NCBI RefSeq assembly: GCF_003478335.1
Contig: NZ_QUFB01000013.1
Span: 1-64,000, forward strand
Reading direction: 5' to 3'
Origin: Clostridium sp. AM49-4BH
Lineage (GTDB): Bacteria > Bacillota > Clostridia > Lachnospirales > Lachnospiraceae
Length of the DNA: 64,000 bases
Shown: positions 35,217-45,505 of the stretch, piece after piece
Numbering within the stretch: position 1 is the first letter of the stretch
Layout of the letters: every line of letters starts with the position of its first letter
Translations under genes and position numbers: made by a program
Notes under the pieces: generated by a model
Database searches by the model: none
Seen by the model: only the letters and a program-made list of their open reading frames with translations
What the model was told of the DNA's origin: nothing

Positions 35217-37325
35217 ATGGAAAACAACGTACTTGAGCAGGTTTATGGGAAAAACGTGTTCAACGATGAAGTGATGCAGGCAAAGCTTCCAAAGGATGTG
35301 TATAAATCCTGGAAGAAGACGCTGGAGAATGGTGAGGATCTGGATGTAGACATCGCCAATGTCGTTGCACATGCAATGAAGGAATGGGCACTTGAACACG
35401 GTGCAACACATTACACACATTGGTTCCAGCCGATGACAGGCGTAACTGCTGAGAAACATGATTCTTTCCTTAGTCCGGCATCTAAGAGCAGACCGGTATT
35501 GGAATTCTCAGGTAAGGAGTTAATCAAAGGTGAGCCAGATGCATCTTCATTCCCATCCGGTGGTATTCGTGCAACATTTGAGGCTAGAGGATATACAGCC
35601 TGGGATTGTACTTCACCGGCATTCTTGAAAGAGGATGCAGCAGGAGTGACTTTATGCATTCCAACAGCGTTCTGTTCTTATACAGGTGAGGCACTTGATA
35701 AGAAAACTCCACTGCTTCGTTCTATGGAGGCGATCAGCAAGCAGGCAGTTCGTATTATGAAGCTGTTTGGTTATGACGATGTCAAAAAAGTATCTTGTTC
35801 CGTTGGACCAGAGCAGGAGTATTTTTTGGTCGATAGAGAAAAATATCTGCAGCGTAAGGATTTGATCTTTAGCGGACGTACTTTATTTGGAGCACCGGCA
35901 CCGAAGGGACAGGAGTTAGATGACCACTATTTTGGTACGATTAAAGAGCGTATTGCTTCCTTTATGAAAGATTTGAATGAAGAGTTATGGAAACTCGGCA
36001 TTCTTGCGAAGACACAGCATAATGAGGTGGCTCCGGCACAGCACGAGATGGCACCGATCTTCACTACTGCCAATATTTCGACAGACCATAACCAGTTAGT
36101 TATGGAAATCATGAAAAAGGTAGCGAAGAGACACGGTATGGAGTGTCTGCTGCATGAGAAACCGTTTGCAGGAGTAAATGGTTCCGGTAAGCATAACAAC
36201 TGGTCTATCGTAACGGATACCGGTATCAACTTGTTGGATCCGGGCAAGAAACCTCATGAGAATACTAAGTTCCTTTTGTTCTTAGCCGCAGTTATTAAAG
36301 CAGTAGATGAGAACGCAGAATTGCTTCGTCTGTCTGCTTCTAATCCGGGCAATGATCATCGACTTGGTGCTAATGAGGCACCACCGGCTATTATTTCTAT
36401 CTTCTTGGGAGAACAGCTTGAAGATATTATCGAACAGATCGTGCGTGGAGATCTTTCTTCTTCCATTCATGGTACTAAACTGGATACAGGTGTTCATGTA
36501 CTTCCGGTACTTCGTAAGGATGCGACAGATCGTAACCGTACATCACCATTTGCCTTCACCGGTAATAAATTTGAGTTCCGTATGTTAGGTTCTTCAATGT
36601 CAATTGCAGGTGTGAATTTCATCTTGAATACAATGGTTGCAGATGTACTTAATCAGTTCGCTGACGAATTGGAAAAGGCGGATGACTTCGATGCAGCAGT
36701 CAACGAATTGATCAAGAAAACTGTTACCGAGCATCAGAGAGTTATCTTTAACGGTGATGGATACTCGGATGAGTGGGTTGCTGAAGCAGAGAAACGTGGT
36801 CTTCCAAATGTAAAGTCTTTCGTAGAGGCAATTCCATATCTTGTTACTGATAAGACAATCTCTATGTTTGAGAGACAGGGCGTCATGACTAAGACAGAGC
36901 TTGAGTCTCGTGCAGAGATCAATTATGAGACTTATTCTAAGACGATCAATATTGAGGCAAAGACAATGATTGATATGGCTGGTAAGCAGTATATTCCGGC
37001 AGTTATCAGTTATGTAACAACTTTGGCTGATTCGATCAATAGCATCACAGCGGCTTGCGATAGTGCAGATGTTTCTGTTCAGAAAGATCTTTTGACGAGA
37101 TGTTCTGCATTGCTTGCAAAGGCACAGAGTGCATTGGCTAACTTGGAAAATGTAGAGTCTCTTGCAGCTGCTAAGAGTGAGGGACAGGAGCAGGCTATGT
37201 ACTTCCGTGAGGTAGTATTCCCTGCAATGACAGAACTTCGTGCACCAATTGATGAGTTGGAAATGATCGTGGATGAGGAATTCTGGCCGGTACCTACATA
37301 TGGCGAGTTATTGTTTGAAGTATAA
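35217..37325 (+). CDS. glnN: Glutamine synthetase type III
   Basis: GlnN makes glutamine from glutamate and ammonia. At 702 residues it has the size of the GSIII family, found in Bacteroides, Clostridia and cyanobacteria. Visible family parts are [34 protein letters not shown] (metal-binding glutamates), [30 protein letters not shown] (catalytic loop) and [28 protein letters not shown] precedes the ATG. It is a single-gene unit behind the attenuator leader and ends before a terminator. Confidence 0.97.
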   Translation: MENNVLEQVYGKNVFNDEVMQAKLPKDVYKSWKKTLENGEDLDVDIANVVAHAMKEWALEHGATHYTHWFQPMTGVTAEKHDSFLSPASKSRPVLEFSGKELIKGEPDASSFPSGGIRATFEARGYTAWDCTSPAFLKEDAAGVTLCIPTAFCSYTGEALDKKTPLLRSMEAISKQAVRIMKLFGYDDVKKVSCSVGPEQEYFLVDREKYLQRKDLIFSGRTLFGAPAPKGQELDDHYFGTIKERIASFMKDLNEELWKLGILAKTQHNEVAPAQHEMAPIFTTANISTDHNQLVMEIMKKVAKRHGMECLLHEKPFAGVNGSGKHNNWSIVTDTGINLLDPGKKPHENTKFLLFLAAVIKAVDENAELLRLSASNPGNDHRLGANEAPPAIISIFLGEQLEDIIEQIVRGDLSSSIHGTKLDTGVHVLPVLRKDATDRNRTSPFAFTGNKFEFRMLGSSMSIAGVNFILNTMVADVLNQFADELEKADDFDAAVNELIKKTVTEHQRVIFNGDGYSDEWVAEAEKRGLPNVKSFVEAIPYLVTDKTISMFERQGVMTKTELESRAEINYETYSKTINIEAKTMIDMAGKQYIPAVISYVTTLADSINSITAACDSADVSVQKDLLTRCSALLAKAQSALANLENVESLAAAKSEGQEQAMYFREVVFPAMTELRAPIDELEMIVDEEFWPVPTYGELLFEV

Positions 37326-37369
37326 GCGTGCTTTCATATTAATATTCCCAATTAATAAATGAAAAGTGG

Positions 37370-37402
37370 AGGAACCTGCGTAATGCAGGTTCTTCTGCTT
37401 TT
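37370..37402 (+). terminator. Terminator of glnN
   Basis: GAACCTGC (37372-37379) and GCAGGTTC (37385-37392) form an 8-bp stem, extended by two weak pairs, followed by a T-rich stretch interrupted by GC. Confidence 0.65.
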
Positions 37403-37417
37403 AAATAGAATCTTCGG

Positions 37418-37446
37418 TTGCAAAACAAGACAAAACCAAGTATACT
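37418..37446 (+). promoter_or_regulatory. Promoter of the AI-2E family permease gene
   Basis: TTGCAA (37418-37423) and TATACT (37441-37446) are separated by 17 bases, about 24 bp before the ATG. Confidence 0.65.
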
Positions 37447-37469
37447 AAATAAGATATTGAAGGAAGTAG

Positions 37470-38999
37470 ATGGAGAGTACACATATTCTCTCACTGGATA
37501 GGAGTGTTTTTGTGAAAGATGCAGAACAGGTAAAGCAAAGATTTTCCCTCAAAGAGGCCTTTTTGAATTGGATCGGTCTGTTTTTGGTATTAGTAGCAGT
37601 CGTGATCTTGTATTTTGTGATCAGAAATATGAGTTATTTTCTTAAAATTACAGCTGGATTTATAAAGATTTTAATGCCGGTTATTTATGGTGCAGTGATC
37701 GCTTATTTAGTGAATCCGTTATGTAAGCGTTTTTATCGGCTGCTTTGTCGTACCGGGAAAGATAAAGAGCTGTCTGACCGTACTAAAAAAATATTCTATA
37801 GTTTTAGTATTATTTTGGGACTTGTCAGCGGTATTTTGATCATCGTTATTTTGGGATGGATGGTATTTCCGGAAGTATATAAAAGTATCCTGTCTATGGT
37901 TGATAATCTGCCGGAGCAGGTTAATCATTATTATACGGAATTGACCAAATGGCTGACGGACAATCCATATCTTGCCGGGCATATGCAGAAGATGCTTTTG
38001 CAGGTGACAGATTACTTTGACGCAAAGATGAACAGCGAGTTGTATCCATGGCTTCAAAAGGAATTGCTTCCAAATGTGAACACATTTGCCGGTTATTTTG
38101 CAAGTGGAGTTATGAGTTTTGTCAGCGTTTTATATAATCTGTTTATTGGTCTGATCGTCGCTATTTATCTGCTTGGGAGCAAACGGGAGTTTTTGGGACA
38201 GGCCAAGAAGATCCTGTATAGTATGTTCCGTAAAGATCAGGCAGATGTGATCTCACATTATACGCAATTGGCAAATCAGATGTTTAGTGGGTTTATTGTT
38301 GGAAAGATTGTTGATTCGACAATTATCGGGGTGATCTGTTTCCTGTTTATGTCGATCTTTCAATTTCCATATGCGTTGTTAGTCAGTCTGATCGTTGGCG
38401 TGACCAATGTCATACCGGTATTTGGTCCTTATATTGGTGCAGTACCAAGTGTTCTGCTGATCTTGATCGTAAATCCGGTACAGGCGATCTATTTTGCAAT
38501 CTGGATCATTGTGTTGCAGCAATTGGATGGTAACGTTATTGGACCTGCAATCCTTGGAGAATCCACTGGCCTTAGTGCGTTTTGGGTGCTGTTTGCAATC
38601 CTTTTGTTTGGTGGCTTATGGGGGATTCTTGGAATGTTAGTCGGTGTGCCGTTGTTTGCTTTGATCTATCAGATCATTTCGGACATTGTCAATGCCAGAC
38701 TGGAGCGTCGTAAGATGTCAACGATCACAGATCATTATATGGATCTGAAGGAGATCGTGGCACAGGAAGATGGCATGGTTTACGTCAAGTATACAGAGGA
38801 TGAGTTATCCGGCAAAGCAAAAAAGCAGGAGAGTGATTTTATGAAAAACCTGCGCCGTATATGGAATGAGAAGAGTGTTTCTGTATTAAAAAAGCAGAAG
38901 GGTGATTCTGACAAAACATCTACGGGTAAAGTTTTGGATGATAAAAAAACGGTAGATAAAACGGCAGTAAACACATCGAAGGATGAGAATGATTCTTGA
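37470..38999 (+). CDS. AI-2E transporter family (PerM-like) permease
   Basis: The 509-residue membrane protein has the order of the AI-2E/PerM family: two N-terminal spans (LVLVAVVILYFVIRN, IKILMPVIYGAVIAYLVNP), a soluble part, then at least five spans with FIVGKIVDSTIIGVICF, VTNVIPVFGPYIGAVPS and QQLDGNVIGPAILGES. The last 70 residues are charged and cytoplasmic. The substrate is unknown; family members include sodium-proton exchangers and an AI-2 exporter. Its stop codon overlaps the -35 box of the yicC promoter. Confidence 0.88.
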   Translation: MESTHILSLDRSVFVKDAEQVKQRFSLKEAFLNWIGLFLVLVAVVILYFVIRNMSYFLKITAGFIKILMPVIYGAVIAYLVNPLCKRFYRLLCRTGKDKELSDRTKKIFYSFSIILGLVSGILIIVILGWMVFPEVYKSILSMVDNLPEQVNHYYTELTKWLTDNPYLAGHMQKMLLQVTDYFDAKMNSELYPWLQKELLPNVNTFAGYFASGVMSFVSVLYNLFIGLIVAIYLLGSKREFLGQAKKILYSMFRKDQADVISHYTQLANQMFSGFIVGKIVDSTIIGVICFLFMSIFQFPYALLVSLIVGVTNVIPVFGPYIGAVPSVLLILIVNPVQAIYFAIWIIVLQQLDGNVIGPAILGESTGLSAFWVLFAILLFGGLWGILGMLVGVPLFALIYQIISDIVNARLERRKMSTITDHYMDLKEIVAQEDGMVYVKYTEDELSGKAKKQESDFMKNLRRIWNEKSVSVLKKQKGDSDKTSTGKVLDDKKTVDKTAVNTSKDENDS

Positions 39000-39024
39000 C
39001 CAAATATAAGAAATATACTATAAT
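38996..39024 (+). promoter_or_regulatory. Promoter of yicC-remA-gmk-rpoZ
   Basis: TTGACC (38996-39001) and a perfect TATAAT (39019-39024) are 17 bases apart. The -35 box contains the stop codon of the preceding gene. It is one of the best promoters in the window. Confidence 0.75.
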
Positions 39025-39119
39025 TAAATGATTGTTGTGTTGCGAAATATGTTACAGTAGAATATTGCTGCTGTAATGATCGCATGACATATAAGGTGTC
39101 TACAGAAATGGAGAGTAAC

Positions 39120-39998
39120 ATGATTAAGAGTATGACAGGATTTGGGCGGTATGAGACTGTTACAGATGAATACCGCATTGCAGTAGAGATCAAATCGGTC
39201 AATCATCGATATTGCGATCTGAATATTAAGCTGCCTAAGAAATTTAACGAGATAGAAAATACGCTTCGTATGATGATGAAAGAAATTGCTGAGCGTGGCA
39301 AGGTAGATGTATATGTAAGTTATGAGGATTACGCAGGCAAAGGAACGCACGTTCACTATCATCCGCAGATTGCCAAAGAGTATGTGAAAGTTGCGGCACA
39401 GGTAGCTGAAGAGTTTGAATTGCATAATTCCCTGTCTGCAGAAAGACTCCTTGGATTTGCAGATGTCATTAGCTTGGAAGAAGAGAGCAATGATCTGGAG
39501 TCGGTATTTCCAATAGTGACGCAGACTTTGCAAAAGGCAGGCGAACAGTTTATTGCATCGAGAGAGCGGGAAGGTGAACAGTTATATCAGGATATCAAAG
39601 GAAAGCTGGCGTATTTGCTCACATTAGTTGCTCAGGTTGAAGAGCGCTCACCACAGATGCTACAGGAACATCGACAGAAATTACTGGAGAAAGTACAGGA
39701 GCTGTTGGGTGATCGCAAGATTGATGAAGGAATTTTGGCAACGGAGCTCATCGTCTATGCGGATAAAGTATGTGTAGATGAGGAGACGGTAAGACTACGC
39801 AGTCATATTGATGCAATGAGTGAAACACTGGATATGCAGGAGGCTATTGGTCGAAAGCTTGACTTTATTGCGCAGGAAATGAATCGTGAGGCAAATACGA
39901 TTCTTTCTAAAGCGAATGATAAGGAGCTTTCCGGTATTGCAATCAACTTGAAGACCGAGATTGAGAAGATCCGTGAGCAGATTCAAAATATCGAGTGA
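39120..39998 (+). CDS. yicC: YicC family endoribonuclease
   Basis: YicC proteins are endoribonucleases, linked to RNA decay. The chain starts MIKSMTGFGRYE and contains VEIKSVNHRYCDLNIKLP and the C-terminal DFIAQEMNREANTILSKAND, both family signatures. Length is 292 residues from the ATG at 39120, which has GGAGA upstream. The order yicC-remA-gmk-rpoZ is standard in Firmicutes. Confidence 0.93.
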   Translation: MIKSMTGFGRYETVTDEYRIAVEIKSVNHRYCDLNIKLPKKFNEIENTLRMMMKEIAERGKVDVYVSYEDYAGKGTHVHYHPQIAKEYVKVAAQVAEEFELHNSLSAERLLGFADVISLEEESNDLESVFPIVTQTLQKAGEQFIASREREGEQLYQDIKGKLAYLLTLVAQVEERSPQMLQEHRQKLLEKVQELLGDRKIDEGILATELIVYADKVCVDEETVRLRSHIDAMSETLDMQEAIGRKLDFIAQEMNREANTILSKANDKELSGIAINLKTEIEKIREQIQNIE

Positions 39999-40032
39999 TA
40001 TTGTGCGACATGGATAATAAAGAAGGATTTGT

Positions 40033-40293
40033 ATGTTAATTAACATAGGTTTTGGAAATGTAGTAAATATGGACAAAGTCATCAGCATTGTCCGTGCTGA
40101 TGCAGCACCTGTAAAAAGGATGGTTCAGGTTGCCAGGGATGGAGGAATGGCAGTAGATGCCACTTGTGGCCGTAAGACTAAGTGCGTGTTAGTCATGGAT
40201 AGCGGTCATATTGTATTATCGGCGTTGCAGCCGGAGACAATTGAAAATCGTGTAACAGATAATCCGAGTGCAGGAGGAAAAGAAGATGACTAA
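40033..40293 (+). CDS. remA: DUF370/RemA-like regulator
   Basis: RemA is a DNA-binding regulator of matrix and osmolyte genes in Bacillus. The 86-residue chain has MLINIGFGNVVNMDKVISIVR and ARDGGMAVDATCGRKTKCVL, the conserved core. It overlaps the gmk start by 8 bp. Targets in this organism are unknown. Confidence 0.92.
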   Translation: MLINIGFGNVVNMDKVISIVRADAAPVKRMVQVARDGGMAVDATCGRKTKCVLVMDSGHIVLSALQPETIENRVTDNPSAGGKEDD

Positions 40294-40906
40294 AAAAGGA
40301 ATACTTACTGTGATTTCTGGTTTTTCGGGCGCAGGTAAAGGTACCATTGTTCGTGAATTAGTGGATCGTTATGGATATGCGGTATCCATTTCAGCAACGA
40401 CGAGGGATCCGCGTGCCGGTGAGCAGGATGGGGTTCATTATTTTTTCAAAACAAAAGAAGAGTTTGAGCAGATGATCGCTGATGGTGCGTTGATCGAATA
40501 TGCTTCTTATGTAGATAATTATTATGGAACACCCAAAGATTATGTTATGCAGAAACTGGAACAGGGAATTGATGTAATATTGGAGATAGAAATGCAGGGT
40601 GCATTGAAGGTAAAAGAACGTTTTCCGGAAGTGTCCCTGATCTTTATTACACCGCCTGATGCGAAAGTGCTGCGCGAACGTTTGGAGGGACGCGGTACAG
40701 AAACGCAGGATGTGATTGAAAAGCGGCTTGCCAGAGCAGCACAGGAATGCGCATATATGGATCAATATGATTATATTGTGATCAATGATGATCTTGATGT
40801 ATGTGTAGAACAGATTCATGGCCTGATTCAGGCACTTCATTGGAAATGCGTAAATCAACAGGGACAAATTGCCAAGATGAAGGGTGAATTTGCAAATAAG
40901 GCATAA
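40286..40906 (+). CDS. gmk: Guanylate kinase
   Basis: Gmk turns GMP into GDP. The P-loop SGFSGAGKGTIV is at the N-terminus, followed by SISATTRDPRAGEQDGVHYFF (GMP binding) and ILEIEMQGALKVK. Length is 206 residues from ATG 40286, which has AGGAGG 7 bases upstream; a longer start at 40268 is less likely. It is coupled to remA. Confidence 0.96.
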   Translation: MTKKGILTVISGFSGAGKGTIVRELVDRYGYAVSISATTRDPRAGEQDGVHYFFKTKEEFEQMIADGALIEYASYVDNYYGTPKDYVMQKLEQGIDVILEIEMQGALKVKERFPEVSLIFITPPDAKVLRERLEGRGTETQDVIEKRLARAAQECAYMDQYDYIVINDDLDVCVEQIHGLIQALHWKCVNQQGQIAKMKGEFANKA

Positions 40907-41017
40907 TTTGTTATACTGTAAACGGAAGTGTTATAAATGCTTCAATGGAAATGTTTGCAATCTCAATAGTGAGATTTCAATAGATATGATATGCAAGATA
41001 GAAAGGGGATTTTTATT

Positions 41018-41392
41018 ATGTTACATCCATCTTACACAGATTTAATGCAGTTGGTAAATAGCGAGGTTGAAAGCGGAGAGGCTCCGGTTGTAAATAGCCG
41101 TTATTCTATTGTGTTAGCAACATCAAAACGAGCTCGTCAGTTGATTGATGGCGTTCCGGCAATGAGTCATCCGTCTTGTCCAAAGCCATTGTCTGTGGCC
41201 ATTGATGAGTTGAATTCATCTAAGATTCATATTTTGAGCGAAGAAGAAGCTGCTGCTGCCAATGCACGCAGAGAAGCTAAAAAGAAAGAGGCAGAGGAAA
41301 TGGATGAGATGGTCTTTTCTTTGGATGAAGAAGATGATGTAGAAGCGGAAGCAGCAGATACTGCAGATGAGATGTCCGCCGAGGAAGAATAA
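41018..41392 (+). CDS. rpoZ: RNA polymerase omega subunit
   Basis: Omega helps assemble RNA polymerase. The N-terminal half has MLHPSYTDLM, NSRYSIVLATSKRARQLIDG and KPLSVAIDEL, the omega signatures. The last ~45 residues are very acidic and alanine-rich (DEEDDVEAEAADTADEMS). Length is 124. ATG at 41018 follows AAAGGGG by about 7 bases. lepB follows after 32 bp. Confidence 0.93.
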   Translation: MLHPSYTDLMQLVNSEVESGEAPVVNSRYSIVLATSKRARQLIDGVPAMSHPSCPKPLSVAIDELNSSKIHILSEEEAAAANARREAKKKEAEEMDEMVFSLDEEDDVEAEAADTADEMSAEEE

Positions 41393-41424
41393 TATAAAAT
41401 ACGGATGAGGGAAGTGAGGTTGTC

Positions 41425-42168
41425 ATGAGCAAGGAAATTGATAGCGAAGAGGTATATGAGGATGATACTCCGGAATTGGAGCAGGCAGATGCCCTAGAGG
41501 ACTATGATGCTGTAGAGGATGAAAAACAGGCTGCAAAAAATACAGAGGAATCTGATAAAGATACAGAGGATGCACAGGATGAAGTCTCCAAAAAGAAAAA
41601 GATTCGTGGCATTATAGCTGAATTGTGTTTATATGCGGCGATCATTATAGTTTGTGGTGTGTTTGTTCCAAGATATGTTATTCAGCGAACGATTGTTGAT
41701 GGTAAGTCGATGATGAATACGCTCAAAGATGGAGAAAATTTATTAGCAGAAAAGGTTTCTTATCGTTTCGGAGAACCTAAAAGATTTGATGTTATTGTAT
41801 TTTATCCGTATGGCAGAGACAATGATGCTTATTATATTAAACGAGTGATCGGTTTGCCCGGAGAGACGGTACAGATTAAAGGATCCACAATATATATTGA
41901 TGGCAAACCATTAAAGGAGAATTACGGCAAAGATCCAATTGATTATGCAGGAATAGCAGAGAAGCCGATCAAGCTTGGTGATGATGAATACTTTGTGCTT
42001 GGTGATAATCGTGAGATCAGTCGGGACAGCCGTTATGAAGAGGTGGGTAAAGTCAAACGAAAAAATATCGAGGACGTGCAGTTTTGCGTATATATCCATT
42101 CGATAAGTTTGGTACATTTCGATAATACAAGTTTAGATCGTTCAAACAGAAGGGATGAGAGATTATGA
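41425..42168 (+). CDS. lepB: Signal peptidase I, second copy (C-terminal frame break at 42072)
   Basis: A second type I signal peptidase with an acidic cytoplasmic N-terminus (~55 residues), one membrane span (LCLYAAIIIVCGVFVPRYVI), catalytic Ser95 in DGKSMMNTL, Lys139 in YYIKRVIGLPGE and the GDNR box. After VKRKNIE the frame is lost: the other frame reads GRAVLRIYPFDKFGTFR and stops at 42125, the expected end. GG at 42072-42073 would need to be GGG. As written the product has 247 residues with a wrong tail of ~30; all catalytic residues are before the break. Confidence 0.9.
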   Translation: MSKEIDSEEVYEDDTPELEQADALEDYDAVEDEKQAAKNTEESDKDTEDAQDEVSKKKKIRGIIAELCLYAAIIIVCGVFVPRYVIQRTIVDGKSMMNTLKDGENLLAEKVSYRFGEPKRFDVIVFYPYGRDNDAYYIKRVIGLPGETVQIKGSTIYIDGKPLKENYGKDPIDYAGIAEKPIKLGDDEYFVLGDNREISRDSRYEEVGKVKRKNIEDVQFCVYIHSISLVHFDNTSLDRSNRRDERL

Positions 42169-43150
42169 AAAGAAGGATTAAGGCGTTAGCTGTAATAATG
42201 GCGGCTGTTTTGATGGTTTCCGGTGCGGGCAGTACGCTATATGAGAATGGTGTGAAAGCCGATGCAAAGGATACACTGAAATGGAATAGTGCGATAACAA
42301 AAGTAAAGGTTAAGAAACGTGTCGCACTTACTGTGAATGTAGAGGCGTCCAAGGTTCAGTGGTCTGTCGCAGGCAAAAATGCTGCAACAGCAGATCTTGC
42401 TTCGGCTAATGCTTATGCATCTGTTGATCACAATGGAGTCGTGACAGGCAAAAAGATTGGTAACGCAACTATCGTGGCAGTTATCAAGGTCAGAAGATCA
42501 AACGAAAACTCCATATTGCCGGTAAAAAGAAAATTGCATTAGATGCCGGACATCAGTCTCGTGGTGATTCTCGTAAAGAACCGGTAGGACCTGGTTCTTC
42601 TGTAAGAAAAGCACGCGTTGCAGGTGGTGCAACCGGTGTTGCAAGCAGAGTTCCGGAGTATAAATTTACATTGTCTGTAGCCAAACGTCTTCAAAAAGAA
42701 TTGAAGAAACGCGGCTATGAGGTATATATGGTTCGTACCAAAAATAATGTAAATATCAGTAACAAAAAACGAGCAATGCTTGCTAATAAGAGTGGTGCAG
42801 ATATTTATATTCGTATACATGGGGACAGTAGTGGTTCCAGAGGAGTAAAAGGTGCCAGTATTTTTTATCCATCGGCTAGAAATCCTTATGTATCAAGGCT
42901 GAGTCGATCTTCAAAGCGTTTATCTAAGAAATTATTAAATGCTTATTGCAAAAAGACGGGAATCAAGAAAAGAGGTTGTAGTGGAAGAGATGATCTAACG
43001 GGAACCAATTGGAGCAAAATTCCAGTTACTTTAATTGAGTGTGGATTTTTAAGTAATCCGTCTGAGGATCGAAAACTGCAGAATAAAAGTTTCCAAAAGA
43101 AAATGGCAGTTGGAATGGCAAATGGCGTTGATGCGTATTTTGGATACTAA
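42165..43150 (+). pseudogene. N-acetylmuramoyl-L-alanine amidase with Ig-like domain, frameshifted at 42488
   Basis: Read across the break, the protein has a signal peptide (ALAVIMAAVLMVSGAG), a bacterial Ig-like group 2 domain (about residues 40-110, VDHNGVVTGKKIGNATIVAV) and an Amidase_3 catalytic domain (KKIALDAGHQSRG, then GADIYIRIHGDSSG and IPVTLIECGFLSNP) with its zinc ligands. It would cut peptidoglycan between muramic acid and the stem peptide. The first frame ends at 42542; the second continues to 43150. GG at 42488-42489 should be GGG to restore IKGQKIKRKLHIAGKKK. The rest is well kept, so the break is recent or a base-call error. Confidence 0.85.
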
Positions 43151-43170
43151 AGATTGGGGGCAGTAATTCG

Positions 43171-43476
43171 ATGCAAATGTTAAAAAATCTTATGGAAGAC
43201 ACTGTGTTGGAAAAAATTGACAGCTTATGGCCACAGACAAATTATTGTATGTGCGATCGGTGCAGATTGGATATAGCTTGTTATTCTTTGAACCATTTGC
43301 CAACGCGGTATGTGACAACCAATGCAGGAGCGGTGTTACATAAATTTGATTCCTTGACCACGCAGTCGGATGCGGAGATTACAGCATGTGTATACCGTGC
43401 GATTCAAATGGTCGGAGAATGCCCAAATCATGAGGTTTTTGAGAGTTCGAATACTGATTCTGATCAAAAAAATTAA
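43171..43476 (+). CDS. ComFB-like late competence protein
   Basis: The 101-residue protein resembles the ComFB family (PF10719): an N-terminal MLKNLMEDTVLEKID, a cysteine cluster CMCDRCRLDIACYSLNHLPTRYV, probably zinc-binding, and a helical end. In B. subtilis comFB lies in a competence operon, but its role is unclear; no other com gene is near. It follows the amidase by 20 bp. Confidence 0.8.
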   Translation: MQMLKNLMEDTVLEKIDSLWPQTNYCMCDRCRLDIACYSLNHLPTRYVTTNAGAVLHKFDSLTTQSDAEITACVYRAIQMVGECPNHEVFESSNTDSDQKN

Positions 43477-43493
43477 AAAAATAAAAAAAATGC

Positions 43494-43522
43494 TTGCATT
43501 TTGTTGGAATATGTTGTATAGT
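43494..43522 (+). promoter_or_regulatory. Promoter of tRNA-Glu
   Basis: TTGCAT (43494-43499) and TATAGT (43517-43522), 17 bases apart, lie about 38 bp before the tRNA. Confidence 0.7.
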
Positions 43523-43559
43523 ATTTTTTGTTGGCGCGTCAATGAGATGCGCACAATGA

Positions 43560-43631
43560 GGTCTGTTGGTCAAGCGGCTAAGACGTCGCCCTCTCACGGC
43601 GAAAACAGGGGTTCGATTCCCCTACAGACTG
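43560..43631 (+). tRNA. tRNA-Glu (anticodon CTC)
   Basis: A 72-nt cloverleaf: acceptor arms GGTCTGT (43560-43566) and ACAGACT, D-arm with TGGTCAAGCGGCTAAGA, anticodon stem TCGCC/GGCGA with loop CTCTCAC and anticodon CTC, and T-arm with GTTCGATTC. Discriminator base is G and CCA is not encoded. The G1-U72 type closing pair and the overall sequence are typical of Gram-positive tRNA-Glu. Confidence 0.93.
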
Positions 43632-43662
43632 CTATGTTTTTTGTAAAACAGCTCAACCCGTT

Positions 43663-43697
43663 AAAAGAACCTGTAAGAATACAGGTTCTTTTAATTT
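43663..43697 (+). terminator. Terminator after tRNA-Glu
   Basis: AAAAGAACCTGT (43663-43674) pairs perfectly with ACAGGTTCTTTT (43681-43692), 12 bp with a 6-nt loop. Its A/T ends allow action on both strands, so it may also serve prfC. Confidence 0.85.
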
Positions 43698-43743
43698 GCT
43701 ATAAACTTTTTTGAAAGGGATTTTGCGTTCTTCGGCATTTGTA

Positions 43744-45337
43744 TTAGTTTTTCTTGAATTCTAATAACTCTAAGCCCTCATTATCTTCTAATACCATGCG
43801 GATCATCCAGTCGTTGACAAAGAGCAAGAGAGGATTTCCTTTCATATCTTTAACTGCTTTGACGTTATTCATTCGTTTTAATTTTGTTACATCGGTAGTT
43901 GGATCTCCAACCCAGCGAATAAATCCGTAAGGAAGTGATTCTAAGCGGATTTCACAGCCATATTCATTTTCTAATCGATATTTCAGTACATCAAATTGCA
44001 ATACACCGACAACACCGACAATGATCTCCGACATTCCGGCGGTGTATTCCTGAAAGATCTGAATAGCACCTTCCTGTGCAATCTGTGTGATTCCTTTGAC
44101 AAACTGTTTACGTTTCATCGAATTAAGCTGGATAACACGTGCAAAATGTTCAGGAGCAAAGGTCGGATCCCTTCATACTCAAATTTGCTGCCAGGCATTG
44201 TGATCGTATCACCAATAGAAAACAGTCCTGGATCAAAGACACCGATCACATCACCGGCATAGGCTTCGCTGATAACCTGGCGATCTTGAGCCATGATCTG
44301 CTGTGGCTGTGATAAACGCAGCTTACGACCGCTCTGTACGTGATATACTCCTTGTCTGCCTGAAACTTACCGGAGCAGATACGGAGGAAAGCAATACGGT
44401 CACGGTGTGCTTTATTCATGTTGGCCTGAATCTTAAATACAAAGGCTGAGAAATCATTGGTCAGTGGATCGATTTCGCCTTTGTTAGACATTCTAGGCAG
44501 TGGAGAAGTTGTCATTTCCAAAAAGTATTTCAAAAAGGTTTCAACTCCAAAGGTAGTCAGTGCAGAGCCAAAAAATACCGGTGATAATTCACCTTTTTGA
44601 ACCTGTTCCAGATCCAATGGATCACTCGCACCGTCTAACAGTTCGATCTCGTCGATCAGTTGATCGTAGAGTTCTTCGGTTGCCAGCTCTTTGAGTGCAG
44701 GATCGTTGATGTCATAATCTGTCTCTGCAGCCGATTTTGCACCACCGGTAGATACTGATTCAAAAGTGCGGACGGTTTTGGCACGGCGGTCATAAATGCC
44801 CTTAAAACGTTTTCCGGATCCAATTGGCCAGTTTACCGGACAGGTGCGGATGCCGAGTACGGACTCGATATCATCCAGCAATTCGAAGGAATCCCTCGCC
44901 TCTCGGTCCATTTTATTGATAAACGTAAAGATTGGAATATGGCGCATAACGCAAACCTTAAACAATTTGATCGTCTGAGCTTCGACACCTTTGGAAGCAT
45001 CAATGACCATGACTGCGGAATCTGCAGCCATCAAGGTACGATACGTATCCTCTGAGAAGTCCTGATGTCCCGGTGTATCCAGGATGTTGATGCAAAAATC
45101 ATCATAATTAAATTGCAATACCGAAGAGGTAACAGAAATACCACGTTCTTTTTCGATTTCCATCCAGTCTGACACTGCATATTTGGAATTTGCTTTTCCT
45201 TTGACAGAGCCGGCTGTATTGATCGCACCACCATAAAGCAGAAACTTTTCAGTCAATGTGGTTTTACCGGCATCCGGGTGGGAAATGATTGCAAATGTTC
45301 TTCTTTTTTTGATTTCGTTTGTTAATTCTTCCGACAT
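43744..45337 (-). pseudogene. prfC: Peptide chain release factor 3, two frame breaks
   Basis: RF3 is the GTPase that recycles RF1 and RF2 from the ribosome. Reading from the ATG at 45337, ISHPDAGKTTLTEKFL (P-loop), DWMEIEKERGIS, DTPGHQDFSEDT and NKMDREARD are all intact. The frame is lost at about 44345 after [18 protein letters not shown] residues (one T missing) and again at 44165-44166 (CC should be CCC, restoring [16 protein letters not shown]); the last part [13 protein letters not shown] to LELLEFKKN is again correct. Both breaks are single missing bases in short homopolymers. Without them the gene would code ~530 residues, normal for RF3. RF3 is dispensable in many bacteria, so real loss is possible. 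Confidence 0.85.
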
Positions 45338-45505
45338 ATGATTCGTCTCCATTTCCATAATTTGTTCACGGCATTGATAAAACAATGCGTGACCATCTTT
45401 TTATTATACGGGAAAAGGGGCGGGGTTTCAACCGAGAAGTTCTAAATGAAATACAGGCGGCATACAATAGCGTAAGTCATGCGTGAAAATAATGGAGGAA
45501 AGTAG

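Noticed and set aside
42481..42545. Programmed ribosomal frameshift in the amidase gene
   Set aside because: No slippery heptamer or downstream pseudoknot; a single G added to GG restores the frame, and similar breaks in nearby genes point to a common cause.
44165..44345. Programmed frameshift in prfC, as known for prfB
   Set aside because: The known case is in RF2 with an in-frame UGA and CUU; neither the gene nor the signal fits, and there are two breaks here.
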